Source: a bacterium
GTDB taxonomy: Bacteria; Planctomycetota; Planctomycetia; Isosphaerales; Isosphaeraceae
Direction of reading: 5' to 3'
Assembly (NCBI GenBank): GCA_016125085.1
Contig: WGMM01000006.1
Location: 1 to 64,000, forward strand
Length of the DNA stretch: 64,000 nucleotides
Part shown: one piece after another, positions 1-9,413 of the stretch
Layout of the letters: every line of letters starts with the position of its first letter
Numbering within the stretch: the stretch's first letter is position 1
Notes under the pieces: generated by a model
The model's database searches: none
What the model was told of the DNA's origin: nothing
What the model saw: only the letters and a program-made list of their open reading frames with translations
Position numbers and translations under genes: made by a program

Positions 1-25
1 AAACGGATTTCACGCCGGGCCCGAC

Positions 26-394
26 GTGCTCGAAGACAATGCCGAAATCGATCCCCTCGACGATTTCGAGCCGGCTGACGACCGCCCCGACGCGCAATCG
101 GCATCATCGCGGGCGAAGCTGGCGGCCGTCTCGCGGGATGAGGGCACGTTTCGGGACCGTATCAAGATGATCCGTTACCGCGACTGGTCTGACTCGCGGG
201 ACGTGATGGCCGACGAGGCCGACATCCTGAGGCAGTTGATGGCCCTGCCGGAGTCGTTCGAGCGGACATTCACGATCCAGGCCCTGTTCGGCTCGGTCAA
301 GGCCTTCCGGCGCAGCTGGCGGGCATATAAAACCTGGGCTGATCCGCAGCTGGTCGCCGCTGCCGAACAGGCGTATCAGGCGAGCGTGAAGTGA
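26..394 (+). CDS. Hypothetical protein, possibly 5'-truncated by the window edge
   Basis: I do not recognise this 122-residue protein. It begins at a GTG, but the frame stays open to base 2, so the true start may lie outside the window. The N-terminal 25 residues are acidic and low in complexity; the rest is a compact charged segment predicted to be helical, ending in an aromatic and alanine-rich tail. There is no signal peptide or membrane segment. The nearest downstream gene starts 260 bp away. Codon use is GC-rich like the neighbours. It is probably real because the composition is protein-like and no better frame covers the interval, but nothing in the sequence points to a function. Confidence 0.55.
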   Translation: MLEDNAEIDPLDDFEPADDRPDAQSASSRAKLAAVSRDEGTFRDRIKMIRYRDWSDSRDVMADEADILRQLMALPESFERTFTIQALFGSVKAFRRSWRAYKTWADPQLVAAAEQAYQASVK

Positions 395-654
395 ATTCGA
401 ATCGTAAGTGATTGCCCGGGATGATCTTTGACAATTCGGACGTGTTTTCGCTGCACCCGATTCACCCCGGAGCGGGCCGGGGCATTCCGCATCCAGCCCG
501 CGCTGACCGTGTCATCCGCATGATTCCGTAACCGTTCATGGCGAACGAATCGGTGCATAAGCCTGTATTTCGAGGCCCGTTTTCGGATACGATTTCTGTG
601 TGATCGACAGCCGGAACAGGATTGAGCCAACACCCCAGCCGATCGGGTCTTGAG

Positions 655-1650
655 ATGCGACGACCTTTCAGCCGTGCAGCTTTCCGAATCGCGTTCGCAC
701 TCGTTGCGATCGTTTTCGCCCAGGTTCATCAGGCACAGGCCTGGAACGGCCGTGGGCACAGGTTGATCGCCTGGATGGCGTTCGAGCAGCTCGACGAAAA
801 GACGAAAAACGAGCTGGCCCGGATCCTGGAAAAGCATCCGGCGGAAGGCCCCTGGTGGAGCGAAGCCCGCTTCAACCCGCGAGACGAGCGGCTGGCGCTG
901 ATGGTCAACGCATCGGTCTTTCCGGATCAGGCCCGGCCGGACACGAAGTTTTCCCGCTATTTCCGGCCGCGGGCTCATTATGTGAATCACAAGCTGATCG
1001 TCGAGCGTAATCGCCCCGTCCGGCTGGAAGAACCGCAGACGCGGCCTTCGGACGAGAACGTGATCAACACCTATCTGGCTCACGTGAAGACGTTCAAGGA
1101 CCGGAAAAACTCGCCTGAGGAACGTGCCGTGGCCCTGAGCTGGATCATCCACCAGGTGGGCGACGTGCACCAGCCTCTGCACGCGGCAGCACGGTTTTGC
1201 CCGGCCACGCCGAACGGCGATCAGGGGGGCAACCTGATCGAGGTGCCGAACGACAACGGCCCGGACAACCTGCATGCTTTTTGGGACGGCGTGCTGGGCC
1301 GCGAGGAGAACCCGCCCTCCCTGGACCGTGAATCACGCCGGCTGCTGCGTGACTTCCCCCGAGACCGGTTCAGGGACGAGCTGCAGAGGGGCAAGATCCA
1401 GGACTGGGTCCGGGAAAGCGCAGAGGCCTGCCGCGACGTGGTTTACGCCAATCTTCCGATCGACGAGACCCGCCTTCGTGACCTGCCCGTTGGCTATGCG
1501 GCGGATGCCCGCAAACTGGCCGAGCGGCGGGTCGCACTGGCTTCGCACCGGCTGGCGGACGTGCTTCGCGACCTGGTTCAGGACCGTGGCCAGAACCCGC
1601 AGGAGCCCAGGCCTGAATCCGCCAAGGCCGTTAACCCGGCTGGCCGCTGA
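655..1650 (+). CDS. Secreted S1/P1-type zinc nuclease
   Basis: Single-strand-specific zinc-dependent nuclease of the S1/P1 family, 331 aa, expected in the periplasm or outside the cell. I chose ATG 655 over TTG 622 because it gives a clean signal peptide ending AQA before the conserved mature N-terminus WNGRGH; in this family the mature Trp1 and the nearby His bind zinc. Other metal ligands of the family are visible: the Asp in VFPDQ, HYVNH, the HQVGDVHQPLH block, and NLHAFWD. Length is near that of bacterial homologues. It is followed by a 259-bp gap before the glycosyltransferase genes and is probably transcribed alone. Likely roles are nucleic acid scavenging or phosphate acquisition. Family assignment is secure; the substrate is inferred. 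Confidence 0.93.
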   Translation: MRRPFSRAAFRIAFALVAIVFAQVHQAQAWNGRGHRLIAWMAFEQLDEKTKNELARILEKHPAEGPWWSEARFNPRDERLALMVNASVFPDQARPDTKFSRYFRPRAHYVNHKLIVERNRPVRLEEPQTRPSDENVINTYLAHVKTFKDRKNSPEERAVALSWIIHQVGDVHQPLHAAARFCPATPNGDQGGNLIEVPNDNGPDNLHAFWDGVLGREENPPSLDRESRRLLRDFPRDRFRDELQRGKIQDWVRESAEACRDVVYANLPIDETRLRDLPVGYAADARKLAERRVALASHRLADVLRDLVQDRGQNPQEPRPESAKAVNPAGR

Positions 1651-1909
1651 CACCAGTATTCGCCGCATCGCATTGCCTGGTTTTGACTTGCGGCAGAGTA
1701 CGAAAGTCGGATTGACCGATTTCGGGGTGGCCTGTATCTTCCGCTCCACACGTCGAAGCCTGTCAGTCGATCGTTCGGCGATCGAACCTGGCGAGCCTCG
1801 TCAGGCAATATCGCGCGGAACCAGCGGCGAACAGGCCAGGGATGTCTTCGAGCGCTCCATGGAAGGATGCGCATAGTCGAGCCAGCCCCTGGGACCGGTG
1901 AGGTGACTC

Positions 1910-3088
1910 ATGGATGAAAACCTTACCCGTCCGACGTGTGACAGCCATGCAGGCGAACCCCCGACGCTATCGATCGTCATCCCGGCCTACAACGCCGCCG
2001 ACGATCTTTCCCGGTGCCTGCAGCGGCTGATCCGGCACACTTCGTTGCACTTCGAGATTATCGTCGCCGACGATGGCTCGACCGACAGAACCGCCGAAGT
2101 TGCTGAGGCTTACGGCGTCCGGTACTGTCGCACTGAAAACCGTGGCGGCCCGGCCCTGGCCCGTAACCTGGGCGCGCACAAGGCCCGTGGCCAGTGGATT
2201 CTCTTCATTGACGCCGACGTGCTTCTGCATCCCGGGGCATTATCGCGAGCCTTTCGGCATCTGGGCGAGGATGGTTCGATCGTCGCTCTGTTCGGATCTT
2301 ACGACGACCGGCCCGAGGCTTCCGGACGGGTCAGCCGGTTCCGTAACCTGTTGCACCATCACGTGCATCAATCGGGCCGGTTCGAACGGGAACGACGCCC
2401 GGCCACGACCTTCTGGACCGGCTGCGGGCTGATTCGCCGCGATATCTTCCTCAAGTTCGGCGGCTTCGATCACGAACGTTTCGAGCGGCCGGCGATCGAG
2501 GACATCGAGCTCGGCTACCGGCTGACCGGGGCCGGGCATCGGATCGTCCTGGCCCGGGACGTTTTGTGCACGCACCTGAAGCCATGGTCGCTGAAGACGA
2601 TGGTCCGGACAGACTTCTTCCAGCGGGGCTTGCCCTGGAGCCTGCTGATGCTCCGCGAGGGCAACAAAAGCCAGGACCTGAACGTGGACAGGCGGCAGAA
2701 GCTGGCGGCTGTTTCGGCCGGGGTTTCGGTCGCCTCGATCGGGGCACTGCCGTTCGAACCGGCCTTCGCGGCCATGCTCTTCGCCTGCTCGGCACTTGCG
2801 GTCGTTTCGATCAACAGGGCCTTCCTGGGCCTGCTGCGCCGGAAGGGCGGGGTGAAGCTGGTCGCAGCCGGGGTGCCGCTGCTTTACGTCTATTACCTCG
2901 TCTGCCTGACAAGCTATGCCACAGCCCAGGTGCTGCACAGGATGCACCGGCTGCATCACGCGGGCAAACGCCAGGCACAGGAATCGGGCGACACCGGCCG
3001 GGAAATCGCCAGGCGGCAGCCCGCCGGACCGCACTTCGCCACCCGGCCCTTGCAGGAACGCCCTGCCGAAGATGCGGGCATACGTTGA
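1910..3088 (+). CDS. Family 2 glycosyltransferase with C-terminal membrane segments
   Basis: GT-A fold, family 2 glycosyltransferase of 392 aa. Visible motifs are TLSIVIPAYNAADDL at the start of the nucleotide-binding fold, VADDGSTD, the DxD-like FIDADV that coordinates the metal and sugar nucleotide, and an acceptor-side ED motif in AIEDIELGYRL. After about residue 260 there are hydrophobic stretches consistent with two or more membrane segments, followed by a basic, low-complexity tail. The ATG is preceded by GAGGTG. The GT4 gene follows after 42 bp on the same strand, and the large minus-strand glycan operon faces it, so it probably adds a sugar to a membrane-associated glycan. Donor and acceptor cannot be told from sequence. 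Confidence 0.9.
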   Translation: MDENLTRPTCDSHAGEPPTLSIVIPAYNAADDLSRCLQRLIRHTSLHFEIIVADDGSTDRTAEVAEAYGVRYCRTENRGGPALARNLGAHKARGQWILFIDADVLLHPGALSRAFRHLGEDGSIVALFGSYDDRPEASGRVSRFRNLLHHHVHQSGRFERERRPATTFWTGCGLIRRDIFLKFGGFDHERFERPAIEDIELGYRLTGAGHRIVLARDVLCTHLKPWSLKTMVRTDFFQRGLPWSLLMLREGNKSQDLNVDRRQKLAAVSAGVSVASIGALPFEPAFAAMLFACSALAVVSINRAFLGLLRRKGGVKLVAAGVPLLYVYYLVCLTSYATAQVLHRMHRLHHAGKRQAQESGDTGREIARRQPAGPHFATRPLQERPAEDAGIR

Positions 3089-3130
3089 TCACGCTGGCCG
3101 GGGCCGAACACTCTTGAAGCCCGTAATGCC

Positions 3131-4276
3131 ATGACTGCCGCCAGGATACCGCGATCCGACCGCCCCGTGATTTATGTGGACGGCAGACGGCTGACGGCCC
3201 ATGCGACGGGGGTCGGGCGTTACTTGAGCCTGCTGCTCGAAAGCTGGGCCGAGGCGGTGGAGAGGCTGCCGTTCGAGCCGGTCGTGATCCTGCACCAGGA
3301 GCGGCCCGGGCATCTCGACTCCTGGAGACAGGCATTCACTTGCGAAGTCATCGGAAGTCGTGCCCCCGGCTGGGTCTGGGAGAATTTCTGCCTGGCCGCG
3401 CTGGGGCGTCGAGAGGGGCTTCTGTTCGCCCCGGCGAATCTTGTGCCCAGGCGCTGGCGGGGGCCAGTCGTGCTCGTCGTGCACGACACCTTCTGCGAAC
3501 ACGCCGATGCGCAAATCCCCTGGAAGGCCAGGCTTCGGTTTCGCCAGCGGTATCGCTACAGCGCCCGGAGGGCCGATCTCGTCCTGACGCCCTCAGAAGC
3601 CACTGCAGGCGACGTGCGCCGCCACTTCGGAGTTCCGGACGAACGGATTCGCGTGATCAGGCCTGGTTTGCGCAGCACCCGGACGGACGTAACGCCTGAT
3701 GAAATCAGGAAGTATGCATATCTCGCCGATTCGCCGTTCGTGCTCTTTGTGGGCAAGACTTCGGCCCGGCGAGATTTCCCGGCGATCGCCGAGGCCGTCG
3801 AGCACATTTCCCTGGGCGGCCGGGATCTGAAGCTCATCCGCGTCGGCCCGCCCATGGCCGAACCGGTTCGAACCGAAACCCTGATCGACCTGGGCCACGT
3901 GCCTGATTCCGTTCTGAGCTGGCTTTATGGCCATGCTCGGGCAATGGTCTGGCCCAGCGCCCGCGAAGGCTTCGGCCTGCCCGTGCTGGAGGCCATGGCC
4001 CATGGCTGCCCGGTCATCTCGAGGCCTTTGAATGCCCTGGCCGAGCTTTGTGACGGGGCTTGCCTGGCGCTGCCGGATACGAAGCCGGAGAGCATCGCGG
4101 CAGCGATTCTGGCACTGATCGAAGACGGGGAGCAGCGCAGAAGGCTGATCCGTCAGGGCCTTGATCGGGCGAAGGCCTTCGACGGCCGGACCTTTGCGGA
4201 CGAAGTCGCCGGGGCGATCGCTTCGGTCTTGACGATCACTCGTCGAGCCACCAGCGGGGCGGAATCACGGGCTTGA
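3131..4276 (+). CDS. GT4 family glycosyltransferase
   Basis: GT-B fold retaining glycosyltransferase, 381 aa, normal length for GT4. The N-terminal domain opens with YVDGRRLTAHATGVGRY, the glycine-containing acceptor-side loop. The C-terminal donor-binding domain carries SPFVLFVGKTSARRDF and the GT4 signature SAREGFGLPVLEAMAHGCPVI, where the two Glu residues contact the nucleotide sugar. No signal or membrane segment. It follows the GT2 gene by 42 bp and is probably cotranscribed with it. Its last 41 bp overlap, tail to tail, the last methyltransferase gene of the opposing operon. Likely role is addition of a sugar in exopolysaccharide or lipid-linked glycan assembly. Confidence 0.92.
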   Translation: MTAARIPRSDRPVIYVDGRRLTAHATGVGRYLSLLLESWAEAVERLPFEPVVILHQERPGHLDSWRQAFTCEVIGSRAPGWVWENFCLAALGRREGLLFAPANLVPRRWRGPVVLVVHDTFCEHADAQIPWKARLRFRQRYRYSARRADLVLTPSEATAGDVRRHFGVPDERIRVIRPGLRSTRTDVTPDEIRKYAYLADSPFVLFVGKTSARRDFPAIAEAVEHISLGGRDLKLIRVGPPMAEPVRTETLIDLGHVPDSVLSWLYGHARAMVWPSAREGFGLPVLEAMAHGCPVISRPLNALAELCDGACLALPDTKPESIAAAILALIEDGEQRRRLIRQGLDRAKAFDGRTFADEVAGAIASVLTITRRATSGAESRA

Positions 4277-4787
4277 AGTCTGCCCTTGGTCGGGTCGCGG
4301 TCAGCACCCAGCATTGGCCCAGGTCATGCCAGCCCAGCAGGGTGATGCAGACACGCTGGATGGCGACCAGCGACCGGCTGGCCCGCCAGCGGACGCCGAC
4401 GGACCCGACGCGAACCGTCTCGAACCGCTCGCTGAGCAGGTCGGCCCAGTGCTTGAGGTCAGCCAGATAGCGATGGGTCGGGTCAAGGTGAGCCGCACAA
4501 GTGCCGAGTGCAGGCACGCGGACGACAAGCCTGCCTGAAGGCCGCAGCACCCGCGAGGCTTCGGCGATGGCGGGGCGGGGGTCGGCCAGGTGTTCGAAGA
4601 CACTCTCAGCCAGGATTTCGTCGAACGAACCGGCGGCAAAGGGCAATCGCAGGGCATCAGCCTGAATGTCAACGCAGCCGGGCAGGTTGCGGCGATCGAC
4701 ATGCACGTACCCAGCGAGCGAGCCGGAACCGCTGCCGAGGTTCAGCTTAAGTGGGCTTGCCTGTGTCGAGCCGGCTGCGCCGTTCAT
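4236..4787 (-). CDS. Class I SAM-dependent methyltransferase (small, type 11-like)
   Basis: 183-aa Rossmann-fold methyltransferase. SAM-binding motif I is LNLGSGSG, followed by the acidic residue of motif II in YVHVDRR. The DALRLPFAAGSFDEILAESVFEHL segment and RVLRPSGRLVVRVP are the usual post-I and motif III/IV regions. It is the final gene of the eight-gene overlapping operon; its ATG overlaps the stop of the upstream GT4 gene by 4 bp, implying translational coupling. Its 3' end overlaps the convergent GT4 gene by 41 bp. Within a glycan cluster the likely target is a sugar hydroxyl, but the sequence does not show this. Confidence 0.85.
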   Translation of the reverse strand: MNGAAGSTQASPLKLNLGSGSGSLAGYVHVDRRNLPGCVDIQADALRLPFAAGSFDEILAESVFEHLADPRPAIAEASRVLRPSGRLVVRVPALGTCAAHLDPTHRYLADLKHWADLLSERFETVRVGSVGVRWRASRSLVAIQRVCITLLGWHDLGQCWVLTATRPRADFKPVIPPRWWLDE

Positions 4788-6067
4788 GCCGCGCGGGTCG
4801 CGAGGGTTGTGCCGGCCGGTTCGTCATTCGAATTACTCGATTCGCCCGGTTCGATCTCCGTGCGAGCCGCCCAGGCGAGATATTGCTTAAGGTGGGTCTC
4901 CTCATCGAACCGGTGCGGGATCGATTCGGCCCCGGCCCGGCCCAGCGAGTTCGCCAGCGTTTCGTCTTCCGCAAGTCGCCGCATCGCATCGGCCAGCGAG
5001 CCGGACGATTCGAAAGTGATTCCGCCACCGGTCGAATTCAGCAGGTCAGGGAGCGCACCCAGATGTCGCCCGACAACCGGCCGCCCTTGAGCGAAGGCTT
5101 CGAGCACGACATAACCGAACGTTTCGGGAACCAGCGAGGGCACGATCAGGGCCCGGGCGCCGCGAATCAGCCGGCGCAGGCGATCGCCTTCGAGAACGCC
5201 TTCGAAGATCACGTTGGGCAGATCCGCCGCCTGTCGGCGCAGATGTTCGCCGAATTCGCCATGGCCGGCGATGCGCAAGTCCATATCCGGAAACAGGTGC
5301 ATCTGCCCGATGGCGTCCTGGAAGCCCTTGATCGTTTCGAGCCGGCCGACGCAGGCAAAGTAGGGCCGCTGGTCAGCTGGCGCGTGGCCGGCATCGAGCC
5401 TGCGGGCGAAGGGCCAGTCATCAGGCAGGAAGTAGGGCAGGACGTCGATCGGGCGTTCGACACCCCGTTTCCGGTGCTCGTCCGCGGCCGACCGGCTCGG
5501 CACGATCAGCCGGTGCAATCGTTCGAGGCCACGTTTCATCAACCGGCCATGCCGCCAGAGCTGGGGCGGGCGGCCGCTGGCCAGCGAGCAGCGATGGCAC
5601 TTCGGCCGGTCGCACAGGCGGCCGTCCGAACGCCAGAGCACGTGCATCGGGCACACCAGCCAGTGCTCGTGGGCCGACATCAGCCGAGTGGCCGGGCCAA
5701 AGTCGCGCAGCAGCAGCCCCGGGCCGCCGATCAGCGAAAGGTTATGGAAATGCACGACATCCGGCTCAATTCGGCGCACGATCTCGCGGATCATGGGCCA
5801 TTTCGGCCCGGGGTGGCCTGTCTGTTGTGTCCAGAGCGGCGAAAGCGGCCCCAGGCCCGCTTCCAGGCCATGCACGTAAACGCCTTCCGGCACTCGATAT
5901 TCGCGGTCCGGGTATGTCCCCCTGACCAGTTCGAAGGCGTCGCGGCAGTAGATGACGTGCACCTCGTGCCCCCGGCTCGCCAGGGCCCGGCTGAGGCGAT
6001 CGACATAGGCCGAATCGCCGCCGAAGCTGTGCTTGCCGAAGAAGCTGGTGAGCATGCAGAACTTCAT
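4784..6067 (-). CDS. GT4 family glycosyltransferase
   Basis: 427-aa GT-B glycosyltransferase. The N-terminus MKFCMLTSFFGKHSFGGDSA holds the glycine-rich GG loop typical of GT4. The centre has a cysteine- and histidine-containing stretch (LCDRPKCHRCS) sometimes seen in bacterial GT4 enzymes near an inserted loop. The donor domain has PYFACVGRLETIKGFQD and VPSLVPETFGYVVLEAFAQGRPVV, equivalent to the E-x7-E motif. It overlaps both neighbours by 4 bp, so it is translationally coupled in the minus-strand glycan operon. Its degenerate N/S-rich tail after about residue 405 is unlikely to be catalytic. Sugar specificity is unknown. Confidence 0.9.
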   Translation of the reverse strand: MKFCMLTSFFGKHSFGGDSAYVDRLSRALASRGHEVHVIYCRDAFELVRGTYPDREYRVPEGVYVHGLEAGLGPLSPLWTQQTGHPGPKWPMIREIVRRIEPDVVHFHNLSLIGGPGLLLRDFGPATRLMSAHEHWLVCPMHVLWRSDGRLCDRPKCHRCSLASGRPPQLWRHGRLMKRGLERLHRLIVPSRSAADEHRKRGVERPIDVLPYFLPDDWPFARRLDAGHAPADQRPYFACVGRLETIKGFQDAIGQMHLFPDMDLRIAGHGEFGEHLRRQAADLPNVIFEGVLEGDRLRRLIRGARALIVPSLVPETFGYVVLEAFAQGRPVVGRHLGALPDLLNSTGGGITFESSGSLADAMRRLAEDETLANSLGRAGAESIPHRFDEETHLKQYLAWAARTEIEPGESSNSNDEPAGTTLATRAA

Positions 6068-7296
6068 CCGGCGAGGCTCCGATGACGCATCGCCGGGCCA
6101 GCGACCGATTCGATCTCGTGCCAGAGCATCTCGCCGGCTCGACTCCAGCGATAGTTTTGGGAGCGGATTCGCCCCCTGGCAGCCAGCGATTGCCTCAGTT
6201 CGTCATCGTTCGCCAGCAGCAGCCAGGCGGCCCGAATGGCATCGACGGAAAGCGGGTCGAACGCGATACCGGCATCGCCCACGATCTCCGGCAGCGATCC
6301 GGCCGTGCTGTGCAGCACCGGTGTGCCGCAGGCCATGGCCTCAGCGGCGGGCAGTCCGAAGCCTTCCCAGAGCGAAGGCAGCACGACCGCACGGGAATGC
6401 CTGTAAAGAACGGCAAGGGCATCGTCCGGAACGAACCCGGGCAGATGGATGCGATCGGCGCGGCCGCTTTCGGCCACTTTGGCACGAAGTTCGGGGATAT
6501 GCGTGTGAAACGTATCGGCGAAGTCGCCGACGAGCACCAGATCGCCGGTCGAGTCGGGCAATCCGGCGAAGGCCTCGATCAGCCGGATCAGGTTCTTGTG
6601 CGGGCTCAGGCCGCCGACGTAAGTCCACAAAGGCCTGTCCGGGGGCACCTTGTAGCGTGCGGCGACTTCTGCGAAACCTGGTGCACCGGCGGATTGGCGA
6701 TAGAAGACCGGGTCGACACCTTCGGTCAGCAGGCCGATGCGGCTTTCGTCCATCCGGAAGAATCGTGCAAGGTCGCGCCGGGAGGTTTCGGAAACGGTCG
6801 TCAGCCGGGCTGCCGACCACCTGGCCGCCTGTTCCTTGAGCCACCAGAACCAGCGGCCGGCACGCGTGGGGAAGACGAGGTCGGGGCGGTCCACGGCCAG
6901 CGTGTCGTGCATCGTCACGACCAGGTTTCGCACGCCCGGCAACGGCACGAACGTCATGGAAGTCGGGAAATAGACGACGTCATATCGCGCGGCCCGAACG
7001 GCTCGCATCATTCTGCCGATTTCGCCAAGACTGCGGTTTCCGCTGGCCGTGGCGGCTTCGACGGCCATGCGGCGCGACGGAACGGACCGCACCGATACGC
7101 CTGCCGGGATGTCCAGGCGGGCGACAGTCGCTTCGTCCGCGAAGATTTCGAGGCTGTGGCCGGGGTTGGTCTCAACGAGCCCGCCCAGGATTCCCCGGGC
7201 GAAACGGCCGAACCCGCGCCGGTTGACGAGGCATCCGCCGTCGAAGCCCACCCGCAGGTTTCGCTGAACCGTGTTATCCGACCGATGTTCGATCAT
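6064..7296 (-). CDS. GT4 family glycosyltransferase
   Basis: 410-aa GT-B glycosyltransferase. I start it at the ATG at 7296 (MIEHRSDN); the longer frame beginning at 7554 only adds low-complexity, basic sequence that lies over the upstream methyltransferase. The N-terminal domain has LRVGFDGGCLVNRRGFGRF and a VVTMHDTLAVD loop. The C-terminal domain has LWTYVGGLSPHKNL and the GT4 motif LPSLWEGFGLPAAEAMACG, followed by GSLPEIVGDAG. The layout resembles mannosyltransferases of the WbaZ/WbdB kind, but that is only a resemblance. With the chosen start it overlaps the upstream methyltransferase by 23 bp and the downstream GT4 by 4 bp. Confidence 0.9.
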   Translation of the reverse strand: MIEHRSDNTVQRNLRVGFDGGCLVNRRGFGRFARGILGGLVETNPGHSLEIFADEATVARLDIPAGVSVRSVPSRRMAVEAATASGNRSLGEIGRMMRAVRAARYDVVYFPTSMTFVPLPGVRNLVVTMHDTLAVDRPDLVFPTRAGRWFWWLKEQAARWSAARLTTVSETSRRDLARFFRMDESRIGLLTEGVDPVFYRQSAGAPGFAEVAARYKVPPDRPLWTYVGGLSPHKNLIRLIEAFAGLPDSTGDLVLVGDFADTFHTHIPELRAKVAESGRADRIHLPGFVPDDALAVLYRHSRAVVLPSLWEGFGLPAAEAMACGTPVLHSTAGSLPEIVGDAGIAFDPLSVDAIRAAWLLLANDDELRQSLAARGRIRSQNYRWSRAGEMLWHEIESVAGPAMRHRSLAG

Positions 7297-8125
7297 GGTT
7301 GCCGTCCTTGATGGCCATGACCAGATAAGAATGCCCAATGGGAAAATTGACAAGGCCAGTCCCGCAAATTCGGCTTTCCACGAACCCGCACCAGCTGGCC
7401 AGAACATGCCCGGCCGGCCGCCTGGTCCACGTTTGCGGCAGCCCGGACTTGAACGGCCCCGGCACCGAACCTGCCCCCTTTTTCCTTCGGATCGCCCTGG
7501 TGACGTCTTCCGCAAGCCCGCCGCAAGCATTGAACCGGCTGGATCTTGCGACACGCATCCCGGCTTCGGTCAGCCAGCGGTTCAGGCGGGCGGAATCGAC
7601 GATCGTCGGGTCGTCCACACCCTTGCGGAAAAGCCCCGGGGCATTCGTCCGCATGAGCAGAATCCCATCGGGGCGAAGCCGTTCCGCGATCGACCAGATC
7701 GAGTCCCTCCGACGCTCAGCCGACACATGCTGCAGCACGTCGAAGGCGGTGATCAAGTCGAACCGTTCGGATTCGTACGGCAGATCCGGCAACCGACCGA
7801 TCCGGACAGAAATCCCGGGGTCAGCCGCAGCGGCCTCGACCGCATCGATTTCCGGCTCGACCCCCACTCTCTCACCCCAGCACCCCCAATCGGCCCAAAG
7901 TCTCAGCCGTGTGCCCGTGCCGCAGCCGACGTCGAGCCAGGTATATGGGAATCGCCTGGCCCTTTTTCGCAGTGCATGTTGCAGCCAACGCCGCTCTACG
8001 TATTCGATCGACCGGCCCCACCAGTGCGTCAGCGAAGCCCGGTCCAGCATTTCGAAGTATTTCGCCGGGTCGGCCAGTGTGACGGCTTCAGGCATCGGCA
8101 TGTGCTCCGGAAGTGCCACGGGCAA
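7274..8125 (-). CDS. Class I SAM-dependent methyltransferase
   Basis: 283-aa methyltransferase. Motif I reads WLDVGCGTGTRLRLWA (SAM-binding), with the following acidic residue in VGVEPE, and FDLITAFDVLQHV is the post-I region. The C-terminal part after about residue 200 is family-specific and ends in a hydrophobic LVNFPIGHSYLVMAIK strand typical of methyltransferases acting on sugars or lipids. The start overlaps the flippase gene by 38 bp and the 3' end overlaps the next GT4 by 23 bp. The position between a flippase and glycosyltransferases suggests modification of a glycan or its lipid carrier, which is an inference. Confidence 0.87.
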   Translation of the reverse strand: MPVALPEHMPMPEAVTLADPAKYFEMLDRASLTHWWGRSIEYVERRWLQHALRKRARRFPYTWLDVGCGTGTRLRLWADWGCWGERVGVEPEIDAVEAAAADPGISVRIGRLPDLPYESERFDLITAFDVLQHVSAERRRDSIWSIAERLRPDGILLMRTNAPGLFRKGVDDPTIVDSARLNRWLTEAGMRVARSSRFNACGGLAEDVTRAIRRKKGAGSVPGPFKSGLPQTWTRRPAGHVLASWCGFVESRICGTGLVNFPIGHSYLVMAIKDGNHDRTSVG

Positions 8126-9413
8126 GCCCCTTCGGCAAACGCTCCAAGAAGAAGGAGGCCGGACGCCTTACGCCCTCGCTTCGGCGTATGCCGCGAAATT
8201 TCCACGTAAACCCGGCCGCAGCGAACCAGCTTACGCAAGCTGCTGCGATCGCCCATTCGACCGTTATGAATGCGATATAGCCAATGACGGGCTCGCCCAG
8301 CGAGCCGCCCGCCAGAATCAGGCTGAGGCTCAGGCAAACCTGGGCAGCGGGAATGGTCCGAGCGAGGTCGTCGCGGCGCAGGGTCGTCCAGAAGTTCGTG
8401 GCGCACAGCAGGATCAGAACCGGAACGAGTCGGGCCGACATCAGAACGAGCGATTGCCCGTCGACGAGTGTGTGCGGGCCGAAGAGAACTGGCGTGATCC
8501 ACGGCGCAAGGACCAGGCTGCCCAGAAGAGCCATGCCCCCGACGGCGAATGCGGCCTTCGAAGCGAGCAGAAACCGGGCTCGGATGGCGGCCTGGCTTTC
8601 GCGTGCCAGCAGCGGGCTGAGTGCCCCCAGGTAGCTGGCGATCGGAAACACGGCCGACATCATCAGCGACCGGGCCGGCGCGACCGTGGCCCAGAGCCCA
8701 GTCGCCAGCATGCCAAGCAGGAATGCATCGGCGTTCCACGACAGGACCCGCAGCCAGCGGCTGAGGGTCTGATTCAGACTCCGTCCGAAAACCGCCCGGC
8801 CGCCGCGTCGAAACACGACGAGCCAGCGCCCGCCGGGCAATCCGCCATGAACGGCCGCATCGATCCACCAGAACAGGGCGATGGCAGCCTCAGTCATCAG
8901 CATTACGGCAGCCATGTTTTCGGGCGACCGGATGGAAACAGGCAGAATGACCACCGCGACCGCGGGAACGACGTTTCGAGCCATTTGCAGCACGCCGGCC
9001 AGTGCATAGCGGCCCTGAACCCGTGCCGCCAGATCAGGAACGACGGCCTGAAGCGGCAGGCTCAGCGCCAGCAGGATCGCAAGAAAACTCGACGTGCCGG
9101 AAGAAACCCGGAGAACCGCCAGAAAGCCGCCGATAGCCACCACGGCCAGCGGCACGCGGCAGATCAGGCTGATCGCCGTCCATTCCCGCAAATGGCCGGG
9201 ATGCCGCACGGCACACCGCTGGGCGACGACATCCAGCCCGTTACGCGGCAGCAGCAGGCAAAGCCCCAGCACCACGCGCAGCCACTCCCAGCGTGCGAAA
9301 ACCGGCGCTGGCCAGTTCGAACAAAGGGCCCTGAAAACGACGAACCCGGCCAAGATCGAAAGGGCATCGGCGAAAAACAGGGCTTTGGCGGGCCAGCGCA
9401 GAGGAGCGGTCAT
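8088..9413 (-). CDS. Polysaccharide/oligosaccharide flippase-like membrane protein (MOP superfamily)
   Basis: 441-aa integral membrane protein with about twelve hydrophobic segments spread over its length and a basic C-terminal tail. Alternating helices, a central short hydrophilic loop (FRRGGRAVFGRSLNQTLSRWL) and the context fit a Wzx-type flippase or related MATE/MOP exporter that moves lipid-linked oligosaccharide across the inner membrane. It overlaps the upstream methyltransferase stop by 4 bp and the downstream methyltransferase start by 38 bp. The sequence is diverged, so the call leans on topology and neighbours. An O-antigen polymerase-like multi-pass protein is the main alternative, but no large periplasmic loop is visible. 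Confidence 0.78.
   Translation of the reverse strand: MTAPLRWPAKALFFADALSILAGFVVFRALCSNWPAPVFARWEWLRVVLGLCLLLPRNGLDVVAQRCAVRHPGHLREWTAISLICRVPLAVVAIGGFLAVLRVSSGTSSFLAILLALSLPLQAVVPDLAARVQGRYALAGVLQMARNVVPAVAVVILPVSIRSPENMAAVMLMTEAAIALFWWIDAAVHGGLPGGRWLVVFRRGGRAVFGRSLNQTLSRWLRVLSWNADAFLLGMLATGLWATVAPARSLMMSAVFPIASYLGALSPLLARESQAAIRARFLLASKAAFAVGGMALLGSLVLAPWITPVLFGPHTLVDGQSLVLMSARLVPVLILLCATNFWTTLRRDDLARTIPAAQVCLSLSLILAGGSLGEPVIGYIAFITVEWAIAAACVSWFAAAGFTWKFRGIRRSEGVRRPASFFLERLPKGLARGTSGAHADA

Noticed and set aside
4751..6085. Plus-strand 444-codon frame
   Set aside because: Antisense to the GT4 gene at 4784-6067, which has intact motifs.
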